In this document: positions 8,060 to 17,016 of the stretch, one piece after another
How positions within the stretch are numbered: the first letter of the stretch is position 1
How the letters are laid out: every line of letters starts with the position of its first letter
Assembly (NCBI RefSeq): GCF_003254565.1
Contig: NZ_QJRI01000171.1
Span: 124,001-188,000, forward strand
DNA length: 64,000 bases
Source: Flavobacterium nitrogenifigens
GTDB lineage: Bacteria; Bacteroidota; Bacteroidia; Flavobacteriales; Flavobacteriaceae
Direction: 5' to 3'
Notes under the pieces: model-generated
Database searches by the model: none
The model's input: the letters and a program-made list of their open reading frames with translations, nothing else
What the model was told of the DNA's origin: nothing
Made by a program: the position numbers and the translations under genes

Positions 8060-8089
8060 TTGGATATGTAGAAAGAGTTCCTATCTTTG
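8060..8089 (+). promoter_or_regulatory. Promoter of tRNA-Tyr
   Basis: TTG at 8060-8062 and TATCTTTG at 8082-8089 are separated by 19 bases, which matches the flavobacterial TTG-N17-23-TAnnTTTG promoter. It ends 38 bases before the mature tRNA. It is the cleanest two-box promoter seen in the window. Confidence 0.75.
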
Positions 8090-8127
8090 CCACCGCTTAG
8101 AACAACAAAGCACAACAAGCTGAGATC

Positions 8128-8208
8128 GGGGAGATACTCAAGCGGCCAACGAGGGCAGACTGTAAATCTGCTGTGTGAACTTCGCAGGTTCGAATCCTGC
8201 TCTCCCCA
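8128..8208 (+). tRNA. tRNA-Tyr (anticodon GTA)
   Basis: The acceptor stem GGGGAGA (8128-8134) pairs with TCTCCCC (8201-8207), with A as discriminator. The anticodon loop CTGTAAATC carries GTA at 8162-8164. A long variable arm (CTGTGTGAACTTCGCAG region) and the T-loop GGTTCGAATCC are present, as expected for bacterial tRNA-Tyr of class II. CCA is not encoded. A two-box promoter precedes it and a strong terminator follows. Confidence 0.95.
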
Positions 8209-8214
8209 CAAAAG

Positions 8215-8243
8215 TCCTAATCTTTGATTAGGATTTTTTTTTA
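8215..8243 (+). terminator. Terminator of the tRNA transcript
   Basis: TCCTAATC and its mirror (TGATTAGGA) form a stem with a very short loop, followed by nine or more T. It starts seven bases after the tRNA end. Confidence 0.85.
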
Positions 8244-8257
8244 GGATAGAAGTAAAA

Positions 8258-8296
8258 TAAAAAACTGCAAATCTTAGGATTTGCAGCTTTTTATTT
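8258..8296. terminator. Bidirectional hairpin before the hydroxyproline genes' 3' end
   Basis: CTGCAAATC (8265-8273) and GATTTGCAG (8278-8286) form a nine-base stem with a four-base loop, flanked by A-rich and T-rich tracts. It lies 85 bases after the stop of the minus-strand dehydratase gene and could end that transcript as well as plus-strand readthrough. Confidence 0.65.
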
Positions 8297-8370
8297 AACA
8301 GTAGTTTTAATCTTTTAAAACCACATAAAATCTCTTATAAACGATTCTATAGCATTTTTTTACTTTTTTA

Positions 8371-9438
8371 TTATCGAAGTATAAACCCATTCCTCATAGG
8401 ATCTTTCGGATCTATTAAAAATGTATTTACTCCTGTTACAAAAGCCGTTCCTTCAACTTGCGGAATTACGGCATTAAAAGGTCCAAATTTCTCTTCCCTA
8501 ACTAGCGATCCGATAAAAGTACTTCCAGTTATACTTTCTATCGTAATGGGTTCATTTACATTTATAGCATTTCTAGCCTTTTCAATCGCAATTCTTCCAG
8601 AAACACCAGAACCTGTTGGAGAACGATCAACTTCTCCATCGGCAAATACACAAACATTTCGGCTGTGATTTGAAACATTCATCGGTTCATCAATAAAAAT
8701 AGTTCCGTATAAAAAGCTCAAATCTTCTTCAAACGGATGCTTAATTTCTTTGTCATGATTCATTACAGCATGTTTTATGTCGATGCCGTTTTGAATAATT
8801 GCTCGGTAATTCTCTTCGGTTAGGCCAAAATTCAAATGTGTATTTTTCCTCAAATCTACATAAGCATAAAAAGCGCCACCATAAGCCAAATCATAAACAA
8901 CATCACCGATGCCCGGAACATCGACAACACGATCTAAACCTACGGCGAAACTTGGCACACAATGAAACCTCACTCCTGTTACTTCTCCATTTAATACGGT
9001 CACAAATGAAAAAATTCGACCGCAAGGCGCATCAATTTTTAATTCATTCTCACCTTCTTGTACTTTTATCCAATTCATTTTTGCCGCGAGCGTGCTTATC
9101 GCAATAATCGCATGGCCGCACATACTGCTATAACCTTCGTTATGCATGAAAAGAATTCCAAAATCTGCATCTTCATCATTTGGAGGAAGTAATACACAAC
9201 CATACATATCAGCATGACCGCGAGGTTCAAACATCAATGCTGTTCTTAAATAATCGTAGTTTTCTTTTATATCTCTTCGGTATTCTAAAACGGTATTTCC
9301 TTTAAGCTCTGGAAAACCAGAAACAATAACGCGCAAGGGCTCACCGCCTGTATGCATATCGATTGTTTTGATCTGCAGTACAGAGGCATCTGCTTTATAT
9401 TCAGTATTATTACAAATATTTTGGTAGGTATTAGACAT
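8371..9438 (-). CDS. trans-3-hydroxy-L-proline dehydratase (proline racemase family)
   Basis: The 355-residue protein belongs to the proline racemase fold. The first catalytic motif keeps Cys (SSMCGHA, Cys107), while the second has Thr in place of the racemase Cys (DRSPTGSGVS, Thr275). In this family Cys/Thr marks trans-3-hydroxy-L-proline dehydratases, which yield delta-1-pyrroline-2-carboxylate, whereas Cys/Cys marks racemases or epimerases. The start overlaps the upstream reductase gene by eight bases, so the two are coupled. The neighbour supplies the next step, which supports the call. Substrate identity is inferred from the motif and context, not shown directly. Confidence 0.85.
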   Translation of the reverse strand: MSNTYQNICNNTEYKADASVLQIKTIDMHTGGEPLRVIVSGFPELKGNTVLEYRRDIKENYDYLRTALMFEPRGHADMYGCVLLPPNDEDADFGILFMHNEGYSSMCGHAIIAISTLAAKMNWIKVQEGENELKIDAPCGRIFSFVTVLNGEVTGVRFHCVPSFAVGLDRVVDVPGIGDVVYDLAYGGAFYAYVDLRKNTHLNFGLTEENYRAIIQNGIDIKHAVMNHDKEIKHPFEEDLSFLYGTIFIDEPMNVSNHSRNVCVFADGEVDRSPTGSGVSGRIAIEKARNAINVNEPITIESITGSTFIGSLVREEKFGPFNAVIPQVEGTAFVTGVNTFLIDPKDPMRNGFILR

Positions 9439-10405
9439 TTTTTTGTGTTTTTAAATTATACTCTTCATAAAAATATCCAGCTGCAACAAGATCTTCTAAC
9501 GCATGTCCAACGGATTTAAAATAGGTAATTTCGGTATCCGAAGTTCTGCCTTGTTTTGCATTACTGCACAGTTCAAATAAATCTGCTTTGATTGTTTCTT
9601 TTGAAATGATTCCATTCGTAAGCGGAATCAAGATATCGCCACTTTCCTTTAGTCCGCCTTGATAGGTATCAAGAAACAGACTTGATTTTAAGACTGCTTC
9701 ATCATCGGCTTCACGCATATCTTTTTTATATGCCCCAACGAGATCTAAATGCTGTCCTGGTTTGAGCCATTTACCAAAAACAAGCGGAACTGGCGATAAA
9801 GTTGCCGTCGAAATAATATCAACTTGAGAAATAACTTCTTCTATGGTTGAAACTGGTTTGCAGATCAGTGAAGAGTTTTTAAGCGCATCGCAAACCAATT
9901 GTGCTTTTTCTACCGTTCTTCCCCAAACATAAACCTCTTTTATTGGTCTAACACTTGCATGTGCCTGAATTAAATTAATGGCCAATGCTCCTGTACCAAT
10001 CATCAGCATAGACGAGGCATCTTTTCGTGAGAGGTAACTGCTCGCTAAAGCAGATGTTGCCGCAGTGCGTTTACCAGTCAGTGATTTTGCTTCTAGAATT
10101 GCTTTTATATTTCCTTTGTGACCATCAAGATAAATATAAGTTCCTTGAATTGAAGGCAAATCATATTTGCCGTTATCAGGACTTACTGTAACTATTTTTA
10201 CGCCTAAATCTTTACCCGCCTGGAATGCTGGCATTAACAGCAGTGTAGAATCTTTACCTTCTTCTGGATTAGCATAATCGTGATGATGACGCATGGGCAC
10301 ATTGATATCTGAGGTCGAAAATCCTGCCCGAAGTCTTTCTATAAGTTCTTTAAAATTGCATTTTTCTTCAATGAAATGATCTGAAATAAATTGTATTGGT
10401 TCCAT
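9431..10405 (-). CDS. Delta-1-pyrroline-2-carboxylate reductase (OCD/mu-crystallin family)
   Basis: The 324-residue protein fits the ornithine cyclodeaminase/mu-crystallin family. A Rossmann nucleotide-binding segment with MLMIGTGALAINLIQAH is found near residue 135, followed by VYVWGRTVEKAQ. Family members paired with hydroxyproline dehydratases reduce delta-1-pyrroline-2-carboxylate to L-proline with NAD(P)H. The gene is first in a two-gene operon and its end overlaps the dehydratase start by eight bases. Ornithine cyclodeaminase activity is the alternative, but the neighbour argues against it. Confidence 0.82.
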   Translation of the reverse strand: MEPIQFISDHFIEEKCNFKELIERLRAGFSTSDINVPMRHHHDYANPEEGKDSTLLLMPAFQAGKDLGVKIVTVSPDNGKYDLPSIQGTYIYLDGHKGNIKAILEAKSLTGKRTAATSALASSYLSRKDASSMLMIGTGALAINLIQAHASVRPIKEVYVWGRTVEKAQLVCDALKNSSLICKPVSTIEEVISQVDIISTATLSPVPLVFGKWLKPGQHLDLVGAYKKDMREADDEAVLKSSLFLDTYQGGLKESGDILIPLTNGIISKETIKADLFELCSNAKQGRTSDTEITYFKSVGHALEDLVAAGYFYEEYNLKTQKNV

Positions 10406-10617
10406 GTATTTTGTTGAAATTTCATTAAAAATAGAAGATTATTTCATCGCAATACTATTTCACCTAAAACCAGATAATATAGGTCAATTTAGGGTTAATA
10501 TAGTACAGATTTGTTATATGTGAAGATTCCATACTTTTATAAAAAACAACTTCGACAAGTCTTTTTTCTAAAACTGTTTCAACGAAAATAAAATACTTGC
10601 ATAAAACTCTGGCAGTT

Positions 10618-12018
10618 TTACATATACCCTTCCCCATCTGTTTTGCTTAACTTAGAAAAAGTATAGCTAGATAAAATAGTAAATACCGCCAATGTAATAA
10701 AAGTATATTTAAATGCTTTGTCTGTATTTAAGTTAAAAATACCTGACTGAAACAACGAAAGCGCAAGACTTGAAACCGAAACTCCAAAACTTACCGAAAG
10801 CTGCTGCATTATCACCAGCATTGTATTTCCGCCGCTTGCCGTATCCTGGTCTAAATCTGAAAGTGTTATGGTATTCATTGCCGACATTTGTATAGAAGTA
10901 AAAGTTCCATAGAATATCATCAGCAAAATATAATAGCCAATTGGTGTTTCTTTTGTTACAAAACCAAGAATAATCAATATAATTCCCAATAAAATAGTGT
11001 TGCTTATTAGTACTGTTCTATAACCGAAAAATTTTATAATGCTCACCATAAAAGGTTTCACCGCTACATTTGATAAAGCAGAAGGCAATAACAGTAAGCC
11101 CGAGACAGAAGCCGAATAGCCAAAACTAGTTTGCAGCATTAGCGGCAATAATAAGGGTAATCCGCCTATTCCGAGTCTTGTGATCAAACTTCCAACTAAC
11201 CCAATTTTTAAGGTTCTAATATTTAAAAGATGCAAGTCGATTATAGGTTTTTCGGTTCTTTTATAATGGATATAATAAAAAAGAGAAAGAAGTCCCGACA
11301 GAAATAGTAAACTCAAAATCACAATCATATGAGTCCTCTCATCTCCTATAAGTTCTAAAACCAAAGTAATAGAAATCAATGCTAGACTGAAATACATCAA
11401 ACCTCTAAAATCGAACCTTCCTACTGCATGTTTGAAATTAGGCATAATTTTGTACGCCATAGAAATTCCGATAAGACCAATTGGAATATTTACCAAAAAA
11501 ATCCAATGCCAGCTTAGATTATCAGAAAGAAAACCTCCTAAACTTGGACCAGCTACCATTCCTAATAATCCGAAAACGGTTATGAAATTCATTGTTTTAA
11601 GCAATTCACTTTTTGGATATTGATATAAAATAGCCAGCCGTGCAACTGGCACCATCATAGAAGCGCCCACCGCCTGTAAAACACGAGCTAAATTAAACAA
11701 TTTTAAATCGGTAGAAAGTGCACAAAATAAAGACCCCATAATGAACAAGAACACAGCAATCATAAACATAGTCCTAGTGCCAAATTTATCTGCTAACCAC
11801 CCAGAAAGAGGAATAAACATAGCCAAGGTCAAAGTATAAGTCACAATAACAGAATGCATTTCTGTTGGTGAATATCCCATATCTCCAGCTATTGAAGGCA
11901 GTGAAGTATTAAGAATTGTACCGTCTAATGATTGTATAAACATGGCAATTGCTGTTACCCAAGGAAGCAGATGAACCGCATTTTGCTCTTTTTTTTCTTC
12001 TTTAATATCTAGCATCAT
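10618..12018 (-). CDS. DHA2-family (EmrB/MdtD-like) multidrug efflux transporter
   Basis: The 466-residue product is an inner-membrane major facilitator of the drug:proton antiporter-2 type. The family motif in helix 1, SLDGTILNTSLPSIAGDM, and motif A in the loop between helices 2 and 3, GWLADKFGTRTMF, are both clear. GPSLGGFLSDNLSWHWIFLVNIPIG marks the helix 5-6 motif C region. It lies 160 bases downstream of the ABC export operon on the same strand and may be cotranscribed, which would place two efflux routes under the same regulator. Two adjacent ATGs (12018 and 12015) are possible starts. Confidence 0.88.
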   Translation of the reverse strand: MMLDIKEEKKEQNAVHLLPWVTAIAMFIQSLDGTILNTSLPSIAGDMGYSPTEMHSVIVTYTLTLAMFIPLSGWLADKFGTRTMFMIAVFLFIMGSLFCALSTDLKLFNLARVLQAVGASMMVPVARLAILYQYPKSELLKTMNFITVFGLLGMVAGPSLGGFLSDNLSWHWIFLVNIPIGLIGISMAYKIMPNFKHAVGRFDFRGLMYFSLALISITLVLELIGDERTHMIVILSLLFLSGLLSLFYYIHYKRTEKPIIDLHLLNIRTLKIGLVGSLITRLGIGGLPLLLPLMLQTSFGYSASVSGLLLLPSALSNVAVKPFMVSIIKFFGYRTVLISNTILLGIILIILGFVTKETPIGYYILLMIFYGTFTSIQMSAMNTITLSDLDQDTASGGNTMLVIMQQLSVSFGVSVSSLALSLFQSGIFNLNTDKAFKYTFITLAVFTILSSYTFSKLSKTDGEGYM

Positions 12019-12178
12019 ATAGTTTTAGATAGAAACTCGATTTATAGCTTATGAAAATTAATAAAAAAAAAACGCTTAATCATGTTAAGAATATCTTTTT
12101 TAAATAGGAATTGCCTCGCCCGAAGTTTAAAATTTTCAAGCTACGTAATAAAGACCCTATATGTTTTTATGCAAAATA

Positions 12179-13303
12179 CTAACTTGTTTTTCTATAGTTA
12201 TAAATCGCCAATGAGTTTAAAACAATAGCAAAAATAAATAAGTATAAAAGCTCTCTTCCAACTTCTTGCAGACCGCTTCCTTTTAAAACAATAAGTCGAA
12301 CCACTTTTATAAAATGCGTTACAGGAGTAAACTCTGAAATGGTTCTTGCCCAATTCGGCATGCTATCGGTACTGGTGAAGAAACCGCTCATAAGCATAAA
12401 AATCATCATAAAGAAAAAAGCAATAAACATAGCTTGCAATTGTGTATCGGCAAATGTTGAAATCAAAAGTCCTAATCCTAATAGAGCGGTTAGATAAACT
12501 CCTGCAAAAAGATATAGCACTAAAAAACTACCTTGTGGAAATATTCCGTAAATCAGATACATTACAATAAGACCGACTGTAAATACAGTCATTCCGACAA
12601 TCCAAAACGGAATGAGTTTGCCTAAAATGAACTGCCATTTCTGAATTGGCGTCACATTAATCTGTTCAATTGTACCTATTTCTTTTTCTTTTACAATATT
12701 TAATGCTGTAATAAATCCGCCAATCAAGGTGAGCAATAAAACTAGAATTCCAGGAACCATATAGTATTTATATTCTGCTCTCGGATTGTACCAATTTGTG
12801 CTATTTAAAGTAATCAAGGATGGCGAAACAGAAGCCGATTGTGGTTGCAATTTAAACCGAATATCCAAATCATTGCTAAAATCTGCCAGCACAACATTTA
12901 AATAAGCATTTCCGATATTAGATTTCGTCCCATTAATGGCATCTGCGGCGATATTTACTTTCTGGCTGCCTTCTCTTACCAAGTTTCGTTCAAATCCAGA
13001 AGGTATTTCTAGAATCAAGTCAGCATCTGCTCTTTCAATAAATTTCAGGCCTTCTAGATAAGAAGATGGGGTTCCAACAATATGGAAATATCCAGAAGAA
13101 CCAATTTTATTAATTAGTTTTTGCGAATACGAACTATGATCGTGATCGACATAAACAATATTTACGCTTTTCACTTCAAAATTAGCCGCCAAAGGCAAAA
13201 TAATCAGCTGAAAAATCGGAACGAAAAACATCATTGCCAGTATCGTTTTGTCTCGAAATATCTGGCGAAATTCTTTCTGTAATATAAAACCCAGCACTTT
13301 CAT
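12179..13303 (-). CDS. ABC-2 type permease (YbhR/YbhS-like), second subunit
   Basis: The 374-residue protein has one N-terminal membrane helix (TILAMMFFVPIFQLIILPLA), a large periplasmic domain to about residue 170, then five C-terminal helices. This is the ABC-2 permease layout of YbhS/YbhR-type exporters. The conserved cytosolic loop NIVKEKEIGTIEQINVTPI is the coupling segment after the second helix. Its ATG overlaps the stop of the first permease as ATGA. It is the last gene of the export operon and probably forms a heterodimer with the preceding subunit. Confidence 0.9.
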   Translation of the reverse strand: MKVLGFILQKEFRQIFRDKTILAMMFFVPIFQLIILPLAANFEVKSVNIVYVDHDHSSYSQKLINKIGSSGYFHIVGTPSSYLEGLKFIERADADLILEIPSGFERNLVREGSQKVNIAADAINGTKSNIGNAYLNVVLADFSNDLDIRFKLQPQSASVSPSLITLNSTNWYNPRAEYKYYMVPGILVLLLTLIGGFITALNIVKEKEIGTIEQINVTPIQKWQFILGKLIPFWIVGMTVFTVGLIVMYLIYGIFPQGSFLVLYLFAGVYLTALLGLGLLISTFADTQLQAMFIAFFFMMIFMLMSGFFTSTDSMPNWARTISEFTPVTHFIKVVRLIVLKGSGLQEVGRELLYLFIFAIVLNSLAIYNYRKTS

Positions 13304-14406
13304 GACAATCTAATTTTAAATTTTTTCAAAGAAATCGTCAGCAGAAGAATCGTCATTACAACAAGTATTAAAGTTTCCTTCCAGATATAAGAAAAACCTA
13401 AACCTTTGAGCATAACAGCTTTTACAATGATGTAATAATAGCGCGACGGAATTAAATGCGAAATAGCCTGAAATATCCAAGGCATATTTTCTAACGGAAA
13501 CATAAATCCTGTAAGCAGTAAAGTCGGAAGCATCATTCCCATCATGGATATCAGCATCGCGGTCTGTTGTGAATCGGTTACATTTGAAATAAGCAAACCT
13601 AGAGAAAGACAAGTAATGATAAACAAGATGCTTTCTGCGAAAAGGAGCAGAAAACTTCCTTTAATCTCGACATCTAGCAGATATACTGAAAGAAATATAA
13701 TAATAACAAAATTAATTATGGAAAGCACTAAATACGGAATTGCTTTTGCGATTAAAACCATGATGGGTTTGAAAGGCGATACCAACAAAATTTCCATCGT
13801 TCCAAGTTCTTTTTCACGCACAACAGAAACCGAAGTCAAAGCTGTACTTACAATCATAAAAATCAAGGCAATTACGCCAGGAATAAAGTTAAGCGAACCG
13901 TTCTGCTGTTCATTATAAAGCTGTCTTAATTCTGGAATTATTTGGTAATTTAATTTCGTTGTCGGATTTAATTCCTGCTGATAGTCTTTAATAATGGCGT
14001 TTAAATAATTGGTCACAATTGTTGCCGTATTAGGATCTGATGCATCTGCAATTACCTGAATTTTTGCTCCTCCGAGACGTTGAATATCAGAACCAAAATT
14101 GGACGGAAAAATGACTGCGCATTTTATGCTTCCGTCTTTAAATCTGTTCTCAATATCAGTGTAATTCAAGATTGGATTTTGTACATGAAAATAAGAACTG
14201 GATTCTATCTTTCGAATCATTTTTTCGGTATGAATATCGTGTGAATTATCCTGAATGGCAATTCCGATATTTTTGACTTCGCTGCTCAGCGCAAAACCAA
14301 AAAGAATAATCTGCACAACAGGAAGTCCAAAGAGAATCAAAAGTGTTCTTTGATCTCTAAAAACATGATGAAATTCTTTTCGAATAAAAGCCAATAATCT
14401 TTTCAT
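13300..14406 (-). CDS. ABC-2 type permease (YbhR/YbhS-like), first subunit
   Basis: The 368-residue protein has the same layout as its downstream paralogue: a first helix (LLILFGLPVVQIILFGFAL), a periplasmic domain, and five helices with the coupling loop VVREKELGTMEILLVSPFK. I place the start at ATG 14406 (MKRLLAFIRKEF), one base after the stop of the ATPase gene. An in-frame upstream start would overlap the ATPase by about 65 bases and has an atypical N terminus. The 4-base ATGA overlap with the next permease implies fixed stoichiometry. Confidence 0.9.
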   Translation of the reverse strand: MKRLLAFIRKEFHHVFRDQRTLLILFGLPVVQIILFGFALSSEVKNIGIAIQDNSHDIHTEKMIRKIESSSYFHVQNPILNYTDIENRFKDGSIKCAVIFPSNFGSDIQRLGGAKIQVIADASDPNTATIVTNYLNAIIKDYQQELNPTTKLNYQIIPELRQLYNEQQNGSLNFIPGVIALIFMIVSTALTSVSVVREKELGTMEILLVSPFKPIMVLIAKAIPYLVLSIINFVIIIFLSVYLLDVEIKGSFLLLFAESILFIITCLSLGLLISNVTDSQQTAMLISMMGMMLPTLLLTGFMFPLENMPWIFQAISHLIPSRYYYIIVKAVMLKGLGFSYIWKETLILVVMTILLLTISLKKFKIRLS

Positions 14407-14407
14407 A

Positions 14408-15151
14408 CTAATCTGATGTTCTTTGGGCATTTCGCGCCAATTCATAAAAAACGCCATCCATAGAAACGGCATCGAAGCGTTTTTTTAATGCTGATGGAGA
14501 ATCTATTGCTGCAACATGCCCGTCAACCATAATACTGATTCGGTCACAATATTCGGCTTCGTCCATATAATGTGTGGTCACAAAAACCGTAATTCCATCG
14601 GCTGCTGCCTGATAAATCATTTCCCAAAACTGACGTCTGGTTATTGGATCAACGCCTCCTGTAGGTTCGTCTAGAAATACAATTTTTGGACGATGAAATA
14701 CCGCAACAGAAAAAGCCAGTTTTTGTTTCCATCCTAATGGCAATCCTCCAACCAGTTTTTTGGCTTCTTTCTCCAAACCTAAAGTCGAAATCAAATCTTT
14801 ACTTCTTTCTTTAATTTCAGGTCTTGAAACTCCATAAACTCCAGCAAAAAATTCAATATTTTCTAGAATGGTCAGATTATCATACAGCGAAAACTTCTGA
14901 CTCATATAGCCAATATTCTTTTTAATTTTTTCCTGCTGATTGTATACATCAAATCCCGCCACGTGGGCTTCTCCAGAAGTCGGAAAAGAAAGTCCGCAGA
15001 GAATGCGCATAGCGGTTGTTTTTCCAGCTCCATTGACACCCAAAAAACCAAAAATTTCGCCTTCGCTCACTTCAAAGCTAATTTTGTCAACCGCTTTGAA
15101 ATCGCCAAATTGTTTGGTCAAATCTTTACAAACTATAGCTTTATTTTCCAT
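14408..15151 (-). CDS. ABC transporter ATPase, second (atypical signature)
   Basis: The 247-residue nucleotide-binding protein has Walker A in GFLGVNGAGKTTAMR near residue 34, a Q-loop in IGYMSQKFSLY, and Walker B KIVFLDEPTGGVDP. The ABC signature, usually LSGGMKQ, reads LPLGWKQ. Degenerate signatures of this kind occur in one half of fused YbhF-type ATPases. Together with the preceding ATPase it probably makes a heterodimer in which only one composite site hydrolyses ATP well. Its start overlaps the other ATPase gene by 11 bases. Confidence 0.9.
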   Translation of the reverse strand: MENKAIVCKDLTKQFGDFKAVDKISFEVSEGEIFGFLGVNGAGKTTAMRILCGLSFPTSGEAHVAGFDVYNQQEKIKKNIGYMSQKFSLYDNLTILENIEFFAGVYGVSRPEIKERSKDLISTLGLEKEAKKLVGGLPLGWKQKLAFSVAVFHRPKIVFLDEPTGGVDPITRRQFWEMIYQAAADGITVFVTTHYMDEAEYCDRISIMVDGHVAAIDSPSALKKRFDAVSMDGVFYELARNAQRTSD

Positions 15152-16091
15152 TCAGCATTTCTTTTGGTTCATTCAAATGATTTTGTTCCCGCATTAGACG
15201 AATAAAACTGTCTTCGATTGTGGGTTCTATTTTTTTTACTTCTAAATCTTCGGGATTGTATTTTTGGGCAATCGCTTTTACTTTCTCTACATCTGGTTGT
15301 TCTGAGACTAATGTCAGATGAAGAAATTCTCCAAATGCATCACAGTTCTCCACCTCTTTTTCGGTTCTAAGATTTTGTAAAAGCTTATAGATATTTTTTG
15401 CTTTTACGGCAAAAAGCATTTTAGGAAAACGGTTTATAATTTCCTGCGGTTCATCAACTGTCATTATTTTTCCGTTTTGGATAAGCGCAATGCGATCGCA
15501 TAATTTTGCTTCGTCCATGTAAGGAGTCGAAACTACGATTGTGATATTTTGCTTTTTAAGTTTTCCCAGCATTTCCCAAAATTCACTTCGAGAAACCACA
15601 TCTACACCTGTTGTGGGTTCATCTAAAAATAGTACTTCAGGCTTATGAATTAGCGCACAGCACAAAGCCAGTTTTTGCTTCATTCCTCCCGAAAGTTTTC
15701 CAGCACGTCTGTCGTTAAAAGGTTTTATCTGATCGTAAATATCTTTGATCAATTCATAATTTTCCTCAATTGTAGTTCCGAAAATAGTGGCAAAAAACTC
15801 GAGATTTTCTTTCACTGTCAAGTCTTGATACAAGGAGAATTTTCCAGGCATATAGCCTACTTTGTTTCTAATTTCCTGAAACTCTTTTACAACATCATGT
15901 CCTTCAACAGAAGCAGTTCCTCCTTCTGCCAAAAGTAATGTCGTTAAGATTCTAAAAATCGAAGTTTTTCCAGCGCCATCAGGACCAATTAACCCAAAAA
16001 GTTCTCCTTTCTGCACTTCAAAAGACACCTCATCTACAGCGACAAAATCACCATATTTTTTAGTAATATTTTTTAATGTAACTGCAGACAT
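15141..16091 (-). CDS. ABC transporter ATPase, first (canonical)
   Basis: The 316-residue protein has Walker A LIGPDGAGKTSIFR near residue 36, a Q-loop with GYMPGKFSLY, a canonical signature LSGGMKQKL and Walker B VLFLDEPTTGVDVV. After the ATPase core (to about 215) there is a 100-residue C-terminal domain. In E. coli YbhF the two nucleotide-binding domains are fused in one chain; here they are separate genes that overlap by 11 bases. The protein energises the ABC-2 permeases at the inner membrane. Confidence 0.9.
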   Translation of the reverse strand: MSAVTLKNITKKYGDFVAVDEVSFEVQKGELFGLIGPDGAGKTSIFRILTTLLLAEGGTASVEGHDVVKEFQEIRNKVGYMPGKFSLYQDLTVKENLEFFATIFGTTIEENYELIKDIYDQIKPFNDRRAGKLSGGMKQKLALCCALIHKPEVLFLDEPTTGVDVVSRSEFWEMLGKLKKQNITIVVSTPYMDEAKLCDRIALIQNGKIMTVDEPQEIINRFPKMLFAVKAKNIYKLLQNLRTEKEVENCDAFGEFLHLTLVSEQPDVEKVKAIAQKYNPEDLEVKKIEPTIEDSFIRLMREQNHLNEPKEMLNGK

Positions 16092-16102
16092 AAACTATTG
16101 TT

Positions 16103-17005
16103 TTATTTTGACCAAAGCACTTCTCCGTACATACCAATTTTCAGATAGCCATCATTTTTCACTCTTACTTTTATGGCGTAAACCAAATTGGCTCTTTCAT
16201 CTTTAGTCGGAATTGTTTTTGGAGAAAACTCTGATTTATCTGAAATCCATGCAATTGTACCCTGATACTCTTTGTATTTCTTTTCTCCCTGATCAATGCG
16301 CACTTTAACCTGCTGTCCTATTTTAATTTGTGGCAGTTGCGTTCCCGTTATATACGCTCTCAAATCAAGTGTTTCCAAATTGGCAATTTTGTATAATGGT
16401 TTTCCAATTACCGCCATTTCATACTGTTCTGCATATTTTGCCAAAACGGTTCCTTTAATCGGATTTACAATCATACTCTTGCTTAACTGATCTTCAATTC
16501 CTTTTAACTGAACTCCAACTGTATTCCCCTGCTGAGTTAAATTTTCAGTTGTGGTTTCCAACGAACTTTTCTGAGCCTTAATTTGAGACTGTAAAGCGGC
16601 TACTTTAGAATTTATATCATCCAATTGCTTTTGAGAAGCTACTCCGCCTTTTACTAATTTTTCAGTCCTGTTACGATCTAAAATCACATTATCAAGCTGT
16701 CTTTTTAAACTTTCAGTCTGTATCTGTATTTGCGGTCTTCCGCTCAAAATTGCTTTTTCATTTTGGCGCAATTGCATTTTATTAATAGCAAGCTGTGTAC
16801 TGTCTATAAAACCTACTTTCTGTCCTGCTTCTAATTGCTGGCCTTCTTCTACATTCAATTGTAAAATCTGACCATTTGCTTCTGCTGACAGAATGGTTTC
16901 AACTGCTTCAAAAGATCCCGAAGCATCAAAATCATTTTCTTTATTATTGCATGAAAACATGAATATTGCTGGAATAAGAAAATATAAAAGCTTTATCTTT
17001 TTCAT
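16103..17005 (-). CDS. HlyD-family membrane fusion lipoprotein
   Basis: The 300-residue protein starts with a lipoprotein signal ending FMFSC at Cys19. A biotinyl-lipoyl-like segment (ILSAEANGQILQLNVEEGQQLEAGQKVGFI) is followed by a long alpha-helical hairpin (about 75-175) and the second lipoyl half plus a beta-barrel domain (TLDLRAYITGTQLPQIKIGQQVKV). This is the periplasmic adaptor that joins the inner-membrane ABC complex to TolC, as YbhG does. It lies 11 bases after the TolC-type gene and 11 bases before the first ATPase. Confidence 0.92.
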   Translation of the reverse strand: MKKIKLLYFLIPAIFMFSCNNKENDFDASGSFEAVETILSAEANGQILQLNVEEGQQLEAGQKVGFIDSTQLAINKMQLRQNEKAILSGRPQIQIQTESLKRQLDNVILDRNRTEKLVKGGVASQKQLDDINSKVAALQSQIKAQKSSLETTTENLTQQGNTVGVQLKGIEDQLSKSMIVNPIKGTVLAKYAEQYEMAVIGKPLYKIANLETLDLRAYITGTQLPQIKIGQQVKVRIDQGEKKYKEYQGTIAWISDKSEFSPKTIPTKDERANLVYAIKVRVKNDGYLKIGMYGEVLWSK

Positions 17006-17016
17006 AGTGTATAGTA

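Noticed and set aside
8014..8211. 65-residue open frame antisense to tRNA-Tyr
   Set aside because: It runs across the tRNA on the opposite strand and encodes RSSHSRFTVCPRW-type antisense sequence often seen over tRNAs; no start signals.
16296..16490. Small plus-strand frames inside the export operon (also 15675-15938, 17076-17276 and 18531-18904)
   Set aside because: They are antisense shadows of clearly identified minus-strand genes with normal codon use.
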